From Veillonellaceae bacterium (GTDB taxonomy: Bacteria > Bacillota > Negativicutes > Veillonellales > Veillonellaceae), in NCBI GenBank assembly GCA_900766245.1, contig CAAFUR010000027.1, forward strand, positions 1-64,000: a DNA stretch of 64,000 nucleotides, given 5' to 3'. Within the stretch, counting starts at the first letter, position 1, and the number at the start of each line of letters is the position of its first letter. The translations under genes and the position numbers were made by a program. Below are positions 27,446 to 36,781 of this stretch, one piece after another. The notes under the pieces were generated by a model. It was not told the DNA's origin. It saw only the letters and a list, made by a program, of their open reading frames with translations, and searched no databases.

Positions 27446-27967
27446 ATGATTATACGAGAAGAGAAAAAGCGTGAATTTTATACGGTCACAGCTCTCGTGC
27501 GTGAAGCCTATATCAATGCAGATCGCAGTACAGGGCGAGAATATAAACTAGTGGAATTATTGCGCGAGTCCGAGGCGTATATTCCTAAGTTATCCTTAGT
27601 GGCTGTTATTGATAATGCCATTGCAGGGTATGGTATGTTCTTGCGTGGTAAAGTAGGCGATCAGGAGGTACTCATCTTGGGCTTACTGGCAGTAGCGCAG
27701 TCTATGCGTGGACATGGTGTAGGGGGTGCGCTCATTTTAGAAGGCCAACGATTGGCACGTAAAATGGGATACTCTTACTTATTTGTACATGGTAGTAATG
27801 TATACTATCCACGGTTGGGTTATGATTTTGCACACAAATTTGGTGTAGAACCGCCAGCAGGATTGGACCGGGACCATATGATGGGGATCAAGCTTGATGC
27901 CCAAGCAGAGCCTTTACAAGGTGTATTGGAATATCCGGAACCATTTAAAACCCTAGAAATGTTCTAG
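27446..27967 (+). CDS. GNAT family N-acetyltransferase
   Basis: A 173-residue acetyltransferase of the YhbS-like group. The acetyl-CoA loop appears as SMRGHGVGGALI near residues 89-100, preceded by the strand LILGLLAV and followed by GYSYLFVHGSNVYYPRLGYDF, a common end in this family. The ATG follows GGAGG. The substrate cannot be predicted; context (queuosine genes downstream) is not informative. Confidence 0.85.
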   Translation: MIIREEKKREFYTVTALVREAYINADRSTGREYKLVELLRESEAYIPKLSLVAVIDNAIAGYGMFLRGKVGDQEVLILGLLAVAQSMRGHGVGGALILEGQRLARKMGYSYLFVHGSNVYYPRLGYDFAHKFGVEPPAGLDRDHMMGIKLDAQAEPLQGVLEYPEPFKTLEMF

Positions 27968-27997
27968 GTAGCTACGGCCTATGTCGTAGTAGGTATT

Positions 27998-28043
27998 AGA
28001 TAGACAGTTCGAGATCCTCCTGTCTGTAAACAAAACTAAGGAG
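27998..28043 (+). promoter_or_regulatory. PreQ1-I riboswitch in front of queT-queF
   Basis: The class I preQ1 pattern is present: stem AGACAG (28002-28007) with CTGTCT (28020-28025), loop starting TTCGAGATC, and an A-rich tail ACAAAACTAAGGAG running into the Shine-Dalgarno AAGGAG (28038-28043). The tail can fold back on the loop as an H-type pseudoknot, which would hide the ribosome site of queT when ligand is bound. Both downstream genes belong to preQ1/queuosine metabolism. Confidence 0.85.
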
Positions 28044-28048
28044 TTATA

Positions 28049-28549
28049 ATGAAACAATTTAACAACACACAACGATTGACGATTTCTGCCATTTCCATCG
28101 CTATGTATTTGGCGCTTATGATCGGTACACAAGGCTTTGCCTTTGGTCAGTATCAAGTGCGTATTGCTACAGCGCTCTATGGATTGTCAGCGATCTTTCC
28201 ATTCACCATTCCAGCCTTTGGTATTGCCAACTTTGTCAGTAATACAGTGATGGGCGGTTTTGGTTTAGTGGATGCTATCGGTGGAGCTGTCGTAGGGTTA
28301 TTGACAACAGGTCTAATCGTTCTTGCGAAGCGCCAAGGCTTAGGCAACTGGGTATTGATCCCTATTATTACTTTTGTACCAGGATTGATTGTACCAATTT
28401 GGTTAACCTATTTCTTGCCAGTTCCATACTGGGTATTAGTGAGTTCCCTCGTAGTAGGTCAGTTCGTGTGTGGTGTGGTGAGCTACTTCTTGATCAATGC
28501 GTTAGAGAAAGTAGTCTATAAAAATAAGGAGGTTTTAGTTCGTGAGTAG
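28049..28549 (+). CDS. queT: QueT family queuosine-precursor transporter, ECF S component
   Basis: A 166-residue membrane protein of the QueT family, predicted to import a queuosine precursor using the EcfA1A2T module. About five to six hydrophobic segments are seen; the segment [19 protein letters not shown] fits the QueT signature. The start codon lies 5 bases after the riboswitch-embedded ribosome site, and the gene overlaps queF by 8 bases. Confidence 0.88.
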   Translation: MKQFNNTQRLTISAISIAMYLALMIGTQGFAFGQYQVRIATALYGLSAIFPFTIPAFGIANFVSNTVMGGFGLVDAIGGAVVGLLTTGLIVLAKRQGLGNWVLIPIITFVPGLIVPIWLTYFLPVPYWVLVSSLVVGQFVCGVVSYFLINALEKVVYKNKEVLVRE

Positions 28550-29039
28550 TGGTCGTAATGCAGCGGAATTACAAGGTGTTCATGCTTTAGGTAGCCATAC
28601 GGACTATCCTACAGATTATGCACCGCAAGTGCTAGAAGCATTTCCTAATAAACATCCTGGGAATGACTATTTTGTGAAATTCAATTGTCCAGAGTTCACC
28701 AGTCTTTGTCCAATGACGGGGCAACCGGACTTTGCAACGATTTACATTTCCTATGTGCCAGATGAAAAATTGGTGGAAAGTAAATCCTTAAAATTATATT
28801 TATTTAGTTTTCGCAACCATGGAGACTTTCACGAAGATTGTATCAATATCATCATGAAAGATTTAGTGGCGTTGATGGAACCTAAATATATTGAAGTGTG
28901 GGGCGAATTTACACCACGTGGGGGCTTGTCCATTGATCCGTACGCCAATTATGGCAAACTGGGCACCGATTGGGAAGTCACAGCGAAGGAGCGCTTGCAC
29001 TTTCATGATATGCAACCAAAACGGGTAGCGTACCGTTAA
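28542..29039 (+). CDS. queF: NADPH-dependent 7-cyano-7-deazaguanine reductase
   Basis: Reduces preQ0 to preQ1 in queuosine synthesis. It is a 165-residue unimodular type I enzyme. The catalytic cysteine is C56 in [14 protein letters not shown]63 is the proton donor, and the signature ESKSLKLY follows. The GTG start at 28542 lies behind AAGGAGG, inside queT. The QueCDE genes that make preQ0 are not in the window. Confidence 0.95.
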   Translation: MSSGRNAAELQGVHALGSHTDYPTDYAPQVLEAFPNKHPGNDYFVKFNCPEFTSLCPMTGQPDFATIYISYVPDEKLVESKSLKLYLFSFRNHGDFHEDCINIIMKDLVALMEPKYIEVWGEFTPRGGLSIDPYANYGKLGTDWEVTAKERLHFHDMQPKRVAYR

Positions 29040-29052
29040 TTACATATATACT

Positions 29053-29090
29053 ATTGCCAGGTCAATCGGTTGAGGGACCTGGCAATTTTA
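29053..29090 (+). terminator. Terminator after queF
   Basis: An 11-bp perfect stem (ATTGCCAGGTC 29053-29063, GACCTGGCAAT 29076-29086) followed by TTTTA. Confidence 0.8.
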
Positions 29091-29155
29091 CTAAGTGCCC
29101 TAGACATGATAGGATAGAGATAGATACAACATGTTGAAAGGAAAAGGAGTTGGAC

Positions 29156-32100
29156 ATGCAACCACAGTTATATATTGGCGGAGCTGGTACGGGAAAGACT
29201 ACGGCTTGTTTCGCAGAGATAGAACGAATTTTACAAGACCATCCAGACCACCAGATTATCGTCCTTGTGCCAGATCCTGCGACGTATATGATGGAACGCA
29301 AACTAGCAGAGTTTCGTCAGGAAAAAGGGTTCACCACGGTGCGTGTGGTGGGCATGACACGGCTAGCCTATCAAGTGTATCAATCCTTAGGGAAAGTGAA
29401 AGAAGAAGGCCTGTCGGAAATTGGCAAAAAACTAGTCCTTCGTGTATTGTTAAAGCAATCAGCCGGAGAGTTGGACTTGTTTAAACAGGCAGCGAAACAA
29501 CCTCATTTTGGAGATGTTATACAAGGGCTATTGACGGAGTGCAAAGCCTTTGGTGTAACGCCAGAGGACTTGTCGGGGGCTGTGAAATATGTAGATTCTA
29601 TGGTGTTGGGCCGTAAATTACAAGAATTATCCTTGTTGTTAGAACGCTACGATACAGCGCTGGAAGAGTTAGGCGTCAAAGATTCTATGGAAACATTGAT
29701 CGACCTATTGCCACAGTCTCCACTCATGAAGCATTGCCATGTCTTTGTAGACGGATTCCATTGGTTTACACCTTTACAGTATCGATTGATTCAACGCCTG
29801 TTTTCCCTCAGTGAGTCTTGTCATATGACAATCAGTTTGCCATCCTTGGAGGAAGAGGTGCACAGTCGCAAGGGATCTATGTATTTCCGGGTGTGGGAGA
29901 CCTACCGAGATATGATGACTTGGTATCCAGAGGCAGTGGTGCATGACATGAACACCGTCTATCGTGGGACGCCCGTGTTACAGCAGTTAAATACACAGTT
30001 TTTCAGGACTCCTATGAAAGCAAACACCACGAAAGATTCATTGACTATGGTGAATGCCTACAATCGAGAGCGGGAAGCCGATGCGGTATGTCGTATGATT
30101 TTGGCATATAGCCAAGAAGAGGGACATCGCTGGAAAGACTGCACCATTATCTTGCGGGATATGGAGTCTTATGGTGATGTGCTGGAAAAAGCTTGCATGA
30201 ACTATGGCATTCCTTTCTTCTCGGACCAACGGAAAATGATGACTAGCCATCCTTTGGCGGAGTTCTTGCAAGGTATCTTCCATGTACATCGCACCTTCTT
30301 TGACCATGATGCGGTATTCCGCTTACTGAAAACAGATTTTGCTCCTTTCACAAGGGAAGAAGTAGATCGATTAGAAAACTATTGTTTAGAATACGGCATT
30401 CAAGGGGCAGCGTGGTTACGAGATGCGTGGACCTATGGCGGCGAGGACGATGAAGAGCGACGAGCTGTGATGGAAGACTTACATAGGCTCGTCCTAGAAT
30501 ATTTACGTCCAATCTATGATTTCTGTAAATTGCCACATAGGGGACAGGAATGGAGTGAGTTCCTGTTCCAAACCATGCAAGATTGGCGCATTCCAGAGCA
30601 ACTGAAAGTGTGGTATGACGAAGCAGAAGACCGTGGGGATGTACAAGAAAGTGCTAGCCATGTACAGCTCTATAAACATGCTATTCAATTGCTAGAGGAA
30701 TGTACATCTGTGACGGGCACAGAGGAGTTGAACGCAGAGGAGATGGGTCTCATCATCGAGGAAGGTCTCAGCGAAGTGACCTACTCCTTGGTACCGCCAT
30801 CGTTGGACCATGTGACGATTACCACCATCGATCGCAGCTATATGACAGATGCAAAGGAAGTCTATGTGCTAGGCCTTAATGAGGGTGTATTCCCTCGCAA
30901 AATGGGGGACGAAGGCATTCTGCGTGACCAAGAGCGTACCGCTTTAGCGAAGGTAGGGGTGCAACTAGCAGCAGGCGCTTTAGGGCAAATGTTTAATGAA
31001 AATTTCTTGTTTTACTTAGCCTGCACCCGTGCTAGCCAAGGACTGCACCTATCCTATGTCACATCTGATGAAGAAGGATCTAAAATGGAACCATCTTTGG
31101 TAGTGCGCCGTTTACAGCAATATGGGTATGTGAAAACAATGGAAGAAGCGCCACTATCTATGCCAGAGGGACGAGAACAGGACTATCTATGGCGAGCATC
31201 CCAAAGCTTAGGGCTTTTTTCTAGTCGCATGAGTGCTCTTATGAAAGGAGAACCTATCTCCTCTACATGGTGGAGTCTTTATAATTGGGGATTGGAATCG
31301 GGCTATCGAGGTGAAGTATTCTTTGCCACACGAGGTATGTTTGATTCCAATACAGTGCCACGCATTGAGCAGTCCATTGTGCGAGGGCTATTGCTACGCA
31401 GCGATGCCTTAACGGGTTCTGTCACACGATTAGAACGATACCATCGTTGCCCATACAGTTTTTATGCCCAATATGCATTGCGCTTAGCACCACGGAAGGT
31501 GAAATCCTTTGGAGCCCCTGAAATTGGTACCTTCCTTCACGATACATTGCGCTATTTAGGGGAGTATCTATTAGAACAGGGACAGCAATGGCGTGATCTT
31601 ACAGAGGAAGATCAAGAATCTTTATGTCGTGAAGCGGCAGATGCGGTGATGGGCACGGAAGAGCGAGATGCGTACGAAGCGCAATTGTATACTCGATTAA
31701 CGTCCACCTTATCGGCTACGGTAGCACGTCTTGTAGATTGGTCCAAGAAGAGCGAGTTTTCCACTACAGAAGTAGAGCAAAGCTTTGGCATGGGCGAATC
31801 TGGTTGGTACCCAGTACGCATTCCCTTGGGTAAGAACTACGGTGAAAGTATCGTACTGCGCGGTCAAATAGACCGTGTCGATGAATATCGAGGTTCTCTT
31901 GGACATTATGCGGCGGTCATCGACTATAAATCAGGGGGCACAACGGTGCGAGCTGATGAAATTTACTATGGTTTGAAATTGCAGTTAATGACCTATCTAT
32001 TGGCATTGGAAAAGAATACACAGGATAGAATTGGCACGGCAGCTGCCCTCTATACGTATGTGCGGAATCCGCAAGTGAAATTGTCTGAAGTAGTGAATCA

Positions 32101-32545
32101 CAGACGGGCAGAGGAAGAGAAAGCTGATATCCAACAATTGAAAAACAGTGGATACTTTGTAGATGGTGATGTGTTACAATCCTTAGATGTGACAAGGGCT
32201 TACCAAAGTAATTCCCCTTATGTACCGATTGTTCTGAAAAAGGATGGCACCCCAGATAGTCGCACATCCAAAAGTTTGAAGACCATAGAACAATTTGGCC
32301 TTATGAAAGAATACACAAAACAAATTATTTCCAATAGTGGTACACAGATGATGGATGGAGAATTTCCTATTAGTCCCTACCAAAAGGATAAGCGACGGCC
32401 ATGTGAATTTTGTGAGTTCCAAGCCCTATGTCGCTTTGATGGGACCCGCAACAGATATCGGTATATTAAGACCATGACCGAAGAGGAAGCATTGGAGAAG
32501 ATGGAAGCATTACAAACAGGAGGGGCTACCTATGAAATGGACTGA
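29156..32545 (+). CDS. addB: ATP-dependent helicase/nuclease subunit B
   Basis: The AddB subunit of the AddAB enzyme, which resects double-strand DNA ends and loads recombinase, the Firmicute counterpart of RecBCD. The ATG at 29156 follows AAGGAG; the product has 1129 residues. Walker A is GGAGTGKT at 8-15. The C-terminal nuclease contains VIDYKSG, and the Fe-S cysteines are in HRCPYSFYAQY and near the end in PCEFCEFQALCRF. It overlaps addA by 14 bases. Confidence 0.94.
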   Translation: MQPQLYIGGAGTGKTTACFAEIERILQDHPDHQIIVLVPDPATYMMERKLAEFRQEKGFTTVRVVGMTRLAYQVYQSLGKVKEEGLSEIGKKLVLRVLLKQSAGELDLFKQAAKQPHFGDVIQGLLTECKAFGVTPEDLSGAVKYVDSMVLGRKLQELSLLLERYDTALEELGVKDSMETLIDLLPQSPLMKHCHVFVDGFHWFTPLQYRLIQRLFSLSESCHMTISLPSLEEEVHSRKGSMYFRVWETYRDMMTWYPEAVVHDMNTVYRGTPVLQQLNTQFFRTPMKANTTKDSLTMVNAYNREREADAVCRMILAYSQEEGHRWKDCTIILRDMESYGDVLEKACMNYGIPFFSDQRKMMTSHPLAEFLQGIFHVHRTFFDHDAVFRLLKTDFAPFTREEVDRLENYCLEYGIQGAAWLRDAWTYGGEDDEERRAVMEDLHRLVLEYLRPIYDFCKLPHRGQEWSEFLFQTMQDWRIPEQLKVWYDEAEDRGDVQESASHVQLYKHAIQLLEECTSVTGTEELNAEEMGLIIEEGLSEVTYSLVPPSLDHVTITTIDRSYMTDAKEVYVLGLNEGVFPRKMGDEGILRDQERTALAKVGVQLAAGALGQMFNENFLFYLACTRASQGLHLSYVTSDEEGSKMEPSLVVRRLQQYGYVKTMEEAPLSMPEGREQDYLWRASQSLGLFSSRMSALMKGEPISSTWWSLYNWGLESGYRGEVFFATRGMFDSNTVPRIEQSIVRGLLLRSDALTGSVTRLERYHRCPYSFYAQYALRLAPRKVKSFGAPEIGTFLHDTLRYLGEYLLEQGQQWRDLTEEDQESLCREAADAVMGTEERDAYEAQLYTRLTSTLSATVARLVDWSKKSEFSTTEVEQSFGMGESGWYPVRIPLGKNYGESIVLRGQIDRVDEYRGSLGHYAAVIDYKSGGTTVRADEIYYGLKLQLMTYLLALEKNTQDRIGTAAALYTYVRNPQVKLSEVVNHRRAEEEKADIQQLKNSGYFVDGDVLQSLDVTRAYQSNSPYVPIVLKKDGTPDSRTSKSLKTIEQFGLMKEYTKQIISNSGTQMMDGEFPISPYQKDKRRPCEFCEFQALCRFDGTRNRYRYIKTMTEEEALEKMEALQTGGATYEMD

Positions 32546-35500
32546 TGCGCAACAGAGCGCTATTGATGCACCTAGACCAGGGCAGTTACCATCCCAAACG
32601 ATTTTGGTGTCCGCCGCGGCGGGATCCGGTAAAACGGCAGTCCTCGTAGAGCGTATGATACAACGCCTGAAACGGCGAGAGCTAAGTATTCAGGAACTGA
32701 TGGTGGTGACGTTCACAAAGGCGGCAGCAGCGGAGATGAAAGCTCGTATCGGCGTGAAACTAGCGGAAGAGTTTCAAGCCACAGGAGATGCTTATTTAGA
32801 AGAACAATTGAATATGTTGCCGTCCGCCCATATTTCTACTTTGCACTCCTTTTGCCAATGGGTGATCCGCAGTTATTTCTATAAACTGGATATAGACCCA
32901 TCTTTTACTATCGGCAATGAAGGGGAATTGGCGCTTATGCGCTACGATGTGCTAGATGCCATTTTGTTGGAGGCCTACGAACAAGGCTTGTATAATATTT
33001 ACGATGTGAGCGATATGTTTAGCACAGAACGGTCAGACCAGATCTTGCGGGAGACAGTGTTTCAAATATACAACTTTGCCTTGGCTCAAAGTCAGCCTAT
33101 GCGTTGGTTAGATCAGGTGTGTCATACCTATGAAAGTGCTTTACACCAAACCTTGTTAGAAACTACTTGGGGCACATTATTTTGGAAAGAACAACAACGA
33201 CAAATTGAGTATCTGTTAGAGCGCTATGAAGAGGCACAGCGATTGGCGACCTTAGGTAATGGGTTCGATAAATGGATGGAGAAGGTCAGCGAATTGCAAA
33301 CCCTGTTACAAGCTATGCAAAAAGCAGACACCTGGGATGCTATGCATGTGGATGTAGTGGGGATTGGGGGATTTAGTTTCCCCGTACTCCGTGCCACTAA
33401 GGCTATGAATGAAAGCGATCCAGCTATCCTGAGTGAAATCAAAGCCATTTTGGCAGAAGGAAAAGAGATATTGCAAGCCATGCCGAAAGGTGTCTTTGCT
33501 ATTACGGAAGCAGATTGGCGAGAGCAAATGGAGTACTTAGTACCGTTGGTACGAGGTATCATCCAGCTGGTGAAACGATTTCATGAGGACTTTCAGCAGG
33601 CAAAACAAGAAGCGGGCATGATCGATTTCTCCGATTTGGAACATCTATGCTTAGCCTTGTTAGTAGACCCAGAATCTACAGAGGAACTCAAGCCATCTGA
33701 GGTGGCGCTGGAGTTACAGGACACATTTAAAGAAGTGATGGTCGATGAATACCAAGACACGAATGGCGTCCAAGAGGCTATCGTGAATTTAGTATCTCGT
33801 GGGGACAATCGATTCTATGTAGGCGATGTAAAACAGTCGATTTATGGTTTCCGTATGGCAGACCCTCAGCTATTTATGGAGAAGTACCATCGGTTTGATC
33901 ACGATGTGAACGGTGTGGAACGACGCATCGATTTGTCCCAAAACTTCCGTTCCCATGAGGCGATTCTAAATGTAACGAACTTTATTTTTTCTCAAATTAT
34001 GACTGATGAAGGAGCAGGTCTTACCTATGGTGAAGCAGAAGCGCTCCACACAGGTCGCATCGTAGAAGAGGCACCACCAGAATGGGTAGGTGGTGACGTA
34101 GAAGTGCACGTTCTCTGCTGTGATGAGGACAAAGCCCAAACTGAACTGGAAGATGGAGAAGACTTAGAGAACGATGAAAAAGAAATGCTCTTTGTGATCC
34201 GTAAAATCCAAGAGTTAAAGAACAACGGTGCCTTGGTACAAGATAAAGATGGCACTTTCCGCCCTATGGAATGGCGAGATATTGTGCTCTTGAAACGGTC
34301 TATCTCTGGGTCGGCAAGTCGTATGATCGACCTACTACGGCGAGAGGGCATCCCTGCCTATGCAGAGGAGAAATCCGGCTATTTCAGCGCTATGGAAGTG
34401 CAGTTTGTGCTGTCCTTGTTGCAAATCATCGATAATCCAGAGCAGGACTTGCCTATGGCCATCGTTTTGCAATCGCCTCTTATCGGGATGGATGCCAACG
34501 ATTTAGGGCGTCTTCGTCTGTCTGTAGGGGAGAACAGCTTGTGGAGCGGGTTGCGCCCATTTGTAGAAGCATCTCAAAATGCAGGGTGGATTCGCTTTGT
34601 GGACTCTATGGATACCTGGCGGACCATGTCTCGCCGTCAAGGCATTACGGACTTAATTTGGCATATCTACGATGCCTTGCATGTAGTAGAATACGTGAGC
34701 GCCATGCCAAATGGCTTGGTGCGCCGTGGCAATGTGTTAGCCTTGTATGAGCGAGCAAAACAATATGAAAATGGCAATTACCGTGGCTTATTCCGGTTCT
34801 TGCGCTTTATTGAAAGCTTGCAGGCATCTGGAGAAGATTTAAGCGTTGCCAAAACGGTAAGTGAAGCGGACAATGTGGTGCGCATTATGACCATCCACAA
34901 AAGTAAGGGCTTAGAGTTCCCTGTAGTGTTTCTCATGGGCACTCAAAAGGGCTTTAATAAAATGGATTTGAACCGCTCCTTGCTATTGCACAAGGAATAT
35001 GGAGTGGGCTTAAAAGGATACTTCCCAGACTTGCGTGTTATGTATAACTCCGTGCCTTGGATTTTCGTGCGCCAAGCTTTGGAAGAAAATTTGAAAGCTG
35101 AAGAAGAGCGTATCCTTTATGTAGCATTAACTCGGCCTAAAGATAAGCTGTATATCACGGGTTATATGAAAGGGGCTATCAATGGCTCCACAGATCGACC
35201 AGCGACGAAGAAAATCGGAGAATGGGTAGCGCCTGTATTGCAGTGGGGTGAAAGTGCTTTCACGAAAGAGCAGATTCTAGGATGTAATTCCTATTTAGAT
35301 TGGATTTTGCGAAGTTTAGCTCGCCACGTAGTAGGTGGCATGCAGTTACGCCAATTTGCGGAGGTAGAAAGTCCGCAATTCCCAGATATACCGTACAAAG
35401 ATTGTCCTGTGTCCTTCCACGTTCATGATGGAAATGATTACAGTGTTTCACAGGAAACACCGTCCGTAGAAGTAGATATTCTAGAACAAGTACGTGCTCA

Positions 35501-36458
35501 ATTACCGGTGGAAGCGCCACCATTGGACCCTGTCGTGATAGATCGGTTGACCTCTGTGTATGCTTATGAAAGCTCTACAGAACGGGCGGGAAAAATTTCT
35601 GTATCTGAAATCAAACGGCGCTTTGTGGAGCTAGAAGAATTGGCAAAACAGATGATTGAACCGAATTATCGGGGAGAGCAGGGCGATGGTAGTCTAGAGA
35701 CGGAGTCTACACAAGTAGATAGTTTCACGGATAACGTTGTACATGAAGATAGGTCTAAAGGTTCGGATGATTTCACCGAAGATGCTTTAACAATAAGTAT
35801 TACGGCTGATTTGAGTAAAGCGGAGGTGGATGTAGCTGCGCAGAGCGGCATGGAAAATAGTGTAGGAAATGGCACAGAGAATATATCAGAAGAAGCCCCA
35901 GTAGACCTTGGGCCTTTTGATGTCACTCTATCATCCATAAATGAGTCCACGCCGATTCGCAGTGGTGCCCGTTGGGGTACTCTCATGCATGAAGTGATGC
36001 AGTGGTTGCCGTTACAAAGTTATACACGTCCAGCCTTGCGACAAGCTTTAGATAATCTTACATTGCAAGGGTATCTGACAGATGAGGAACGAAAGGCAAT
36101 CAGTGAAAAACGGATTTATGATTTCTTTCAGTCAGACCTAGGACAGCGATTGTTAATAGCTCAGCGAGTGGAACGAGAATTACCATTCAGCATGCTATTC
36201 CCGGCGAATCGTGTGTACCCAGAGATGCTAGACGGAGAAGACTTATTCCTACAAGGTATCATCGATACAGCTTTCTTAGAAGAGGGATCGTGGGTACTTG
36301 TAGATTATAAAACAGACCGTTTAGATGAAGAGTCGCTAGTAGAACGCTATCGCATTCAGCTCATGCTCTATAAAGAAGCTCTAGAACGATTGACACCATA
36401 CCCTGTAAAAGAGGTATACATCTATTCTTTCCGACTAGAGAAGGCTATATCGGTATAA
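32532..36458 (+). CDS. addA: ATP-dependent helicase/nuclease subunit A
   Basis: The UvrD-like helicase and nuclease subunit of AddAB, 1308 residues. Walker A is SAAAGSGKTA near residues 28-37; motif II is VDEYQDTN; motif VI is YVALTRPKDKLYI. The C-terminal nuclease carries RWGTLMHEVMQWLP and VLVDYKTDRL. Between helicase and nuclease, residues about 1048-1136, lies an acidic Ser/Thr-rich low-complexity stretch not expected in the core fold. The product is near the usual size despite this. Confidence 0.94.
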   Translation: MKWTDAQQSAIDAPRPGQLPSQTILVSAAAGSGKTAVLVERMIQRLKRRELSIQELMVVTFTKAAAAEMKARIGVKLAEEFQATGDAYLEEQLNMLPSAHISTLHSFCQWVIRSYFYKLDIDPSFTIGNEGELALMRYDVLDAILLEAYEQGLYNIYDVSDMFSTERSDQILRETVFQIYNFALAQSQPMRWLDQVCHTYESALHQTLLETTWGTLFWKEQQRQIEYLLERYEEAQRLATLGNGFDKWMEKVSELQTLLQAMQKADTWDAMHVDVVGIGGFSFPVLRATKAMNESDPAILSEIKAILAEGKEILQAMPKGVFAITEADWREQMEYLVPLVRGIIQLVKRFHEDFQQAKQEAGMIDFSDLEHLCLALLVDPESTEELKPSEVALELQDTFKEVMVDEYQDTNGVQEAIVNLVSRGDNRFYVGDVKQSIYGFRMADPQLFMEKYHRFDHDVNGVERRIDLSQNFRSHEAILNVTNFIFSQIMTDEGAGLTYGEAEALHTGRIVEEAPPEWVGGDVEVHVLCCDEDKAQTELEDGEDLENDEKEMLFVIRKIQELKNNGALVQDKDGTFRPMEWRDIVLLKRSISGSASRMIDLLRREGIPAYAEEKSGYFSAMEVQFVLSLLQIIDNPEQDLPMAIVLQSPLIGMDANDLGRLRLSVGENSLWSGLRPFVEASQNAGWIRFVDSMDTWRTMSRRQGITDLIWHIYDALHVVEYVSAMPNGLVRRGNVLALYERAKQYENGNYRGLFRFLRFIESLQASGEDLSVAKTVSEADNVVRIMTIHKSKGLEFPVVFLMGTQKGFNKMDLNRSLLLHKEYGVGLKGYFPDLRVMYNSVPWIFVRQALEENLKAEEERILYVALTRPKDKLYITGYMKGAINGSTDRPATKKIGEWVAPVLQWGESAFTKEQILGCNSYLDWILRSLARHVVGGMQLRQFAEVESPQFPDIPYKDCPVSFHVHDGNDYSVSQETPSVEVDILEQVRAQLPVEAPPLDPVVIDRLTSVYAYESSTERAGKISVSEIKRRFVELEELAKQMIEPNYRGEQGDGSLETESTQVDSFTDNVVHEDRSKGSDDFTEDALTISITADLSKAEVDVAAQSGMENSVGNGTENISEEAPVDLGPFDVTLSSINESTPIRSGARWGTLMHEVMQWLPLQSYTRPALRQALDNLTLQGYLTDEERKAISEKRIYDFFQSDLGQRLLIAQRVERELPFSMLFPANRVYPEMLDGEDLFLQGIIDTAFLEEGSWVLVDYKTDRLDEESLVERYRIQLMLYKEALERLTPYPVKEVYIYSFRLEKAISV

Positions 36459-36605
36459 AGTGCGATTGCAACATTAGTAAGAACAATAATCTCATAGATA
36501 TGTTAGATATATTATTCTACATGCGTTGTAATGGTACTAATAAATACGATCAAATACAGGTTTGTAATATAATACCAGTGAATACAAAGAAATGTAATAC
36601 AGATC

Positions 36606-36652
36606 AAAAAAGAGGAACGTTGCACATATAGCGTCAACGTCCCTCTTTTTTA
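36606..36652 (+). terminator. Terminator of addA, GAGGAACGTTGA family
   Basis: AGAGGAACGTTG at 36611-36622 pairs with CAACGTCCCTCT at 36635-36646 (one mismatch); A-rich and T-rich flanks allow termination in both directions. Confidence 0.82.
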
Positions 36653-36746
36653 TATGTTAATCATGTACTTTATGGGCTACGATTGTTATAACATATAGTG
36701 CAGCTTCCCAACATAAAGGGATAGCGTACAGTATATGATAAGCATG

Positions 36747-36773
36747 AAAAAAGGGCCCCGAAGGACCCTTTCA
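36747..36773 (-). terminator. Terminator of the symporter gene
   Basis: On the minus strand AAGGGTCC / GGGCCCTT (with one G-U) closes a stable UUCG tetraloop and is followed by TTTTTT. It lies just after the stop codon. Confidence 0.9.
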
Positions 36774-36781
36774 GTATAGTA

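Larger units (their letters stand above)
36459..36781. other. Convergent intergenic region between addA and the symporter gene
   Basis: The first 140 bases are AT-rich with no gene. The remainder holds one terminator for each strand, listed separately. Confidence 0.5.
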
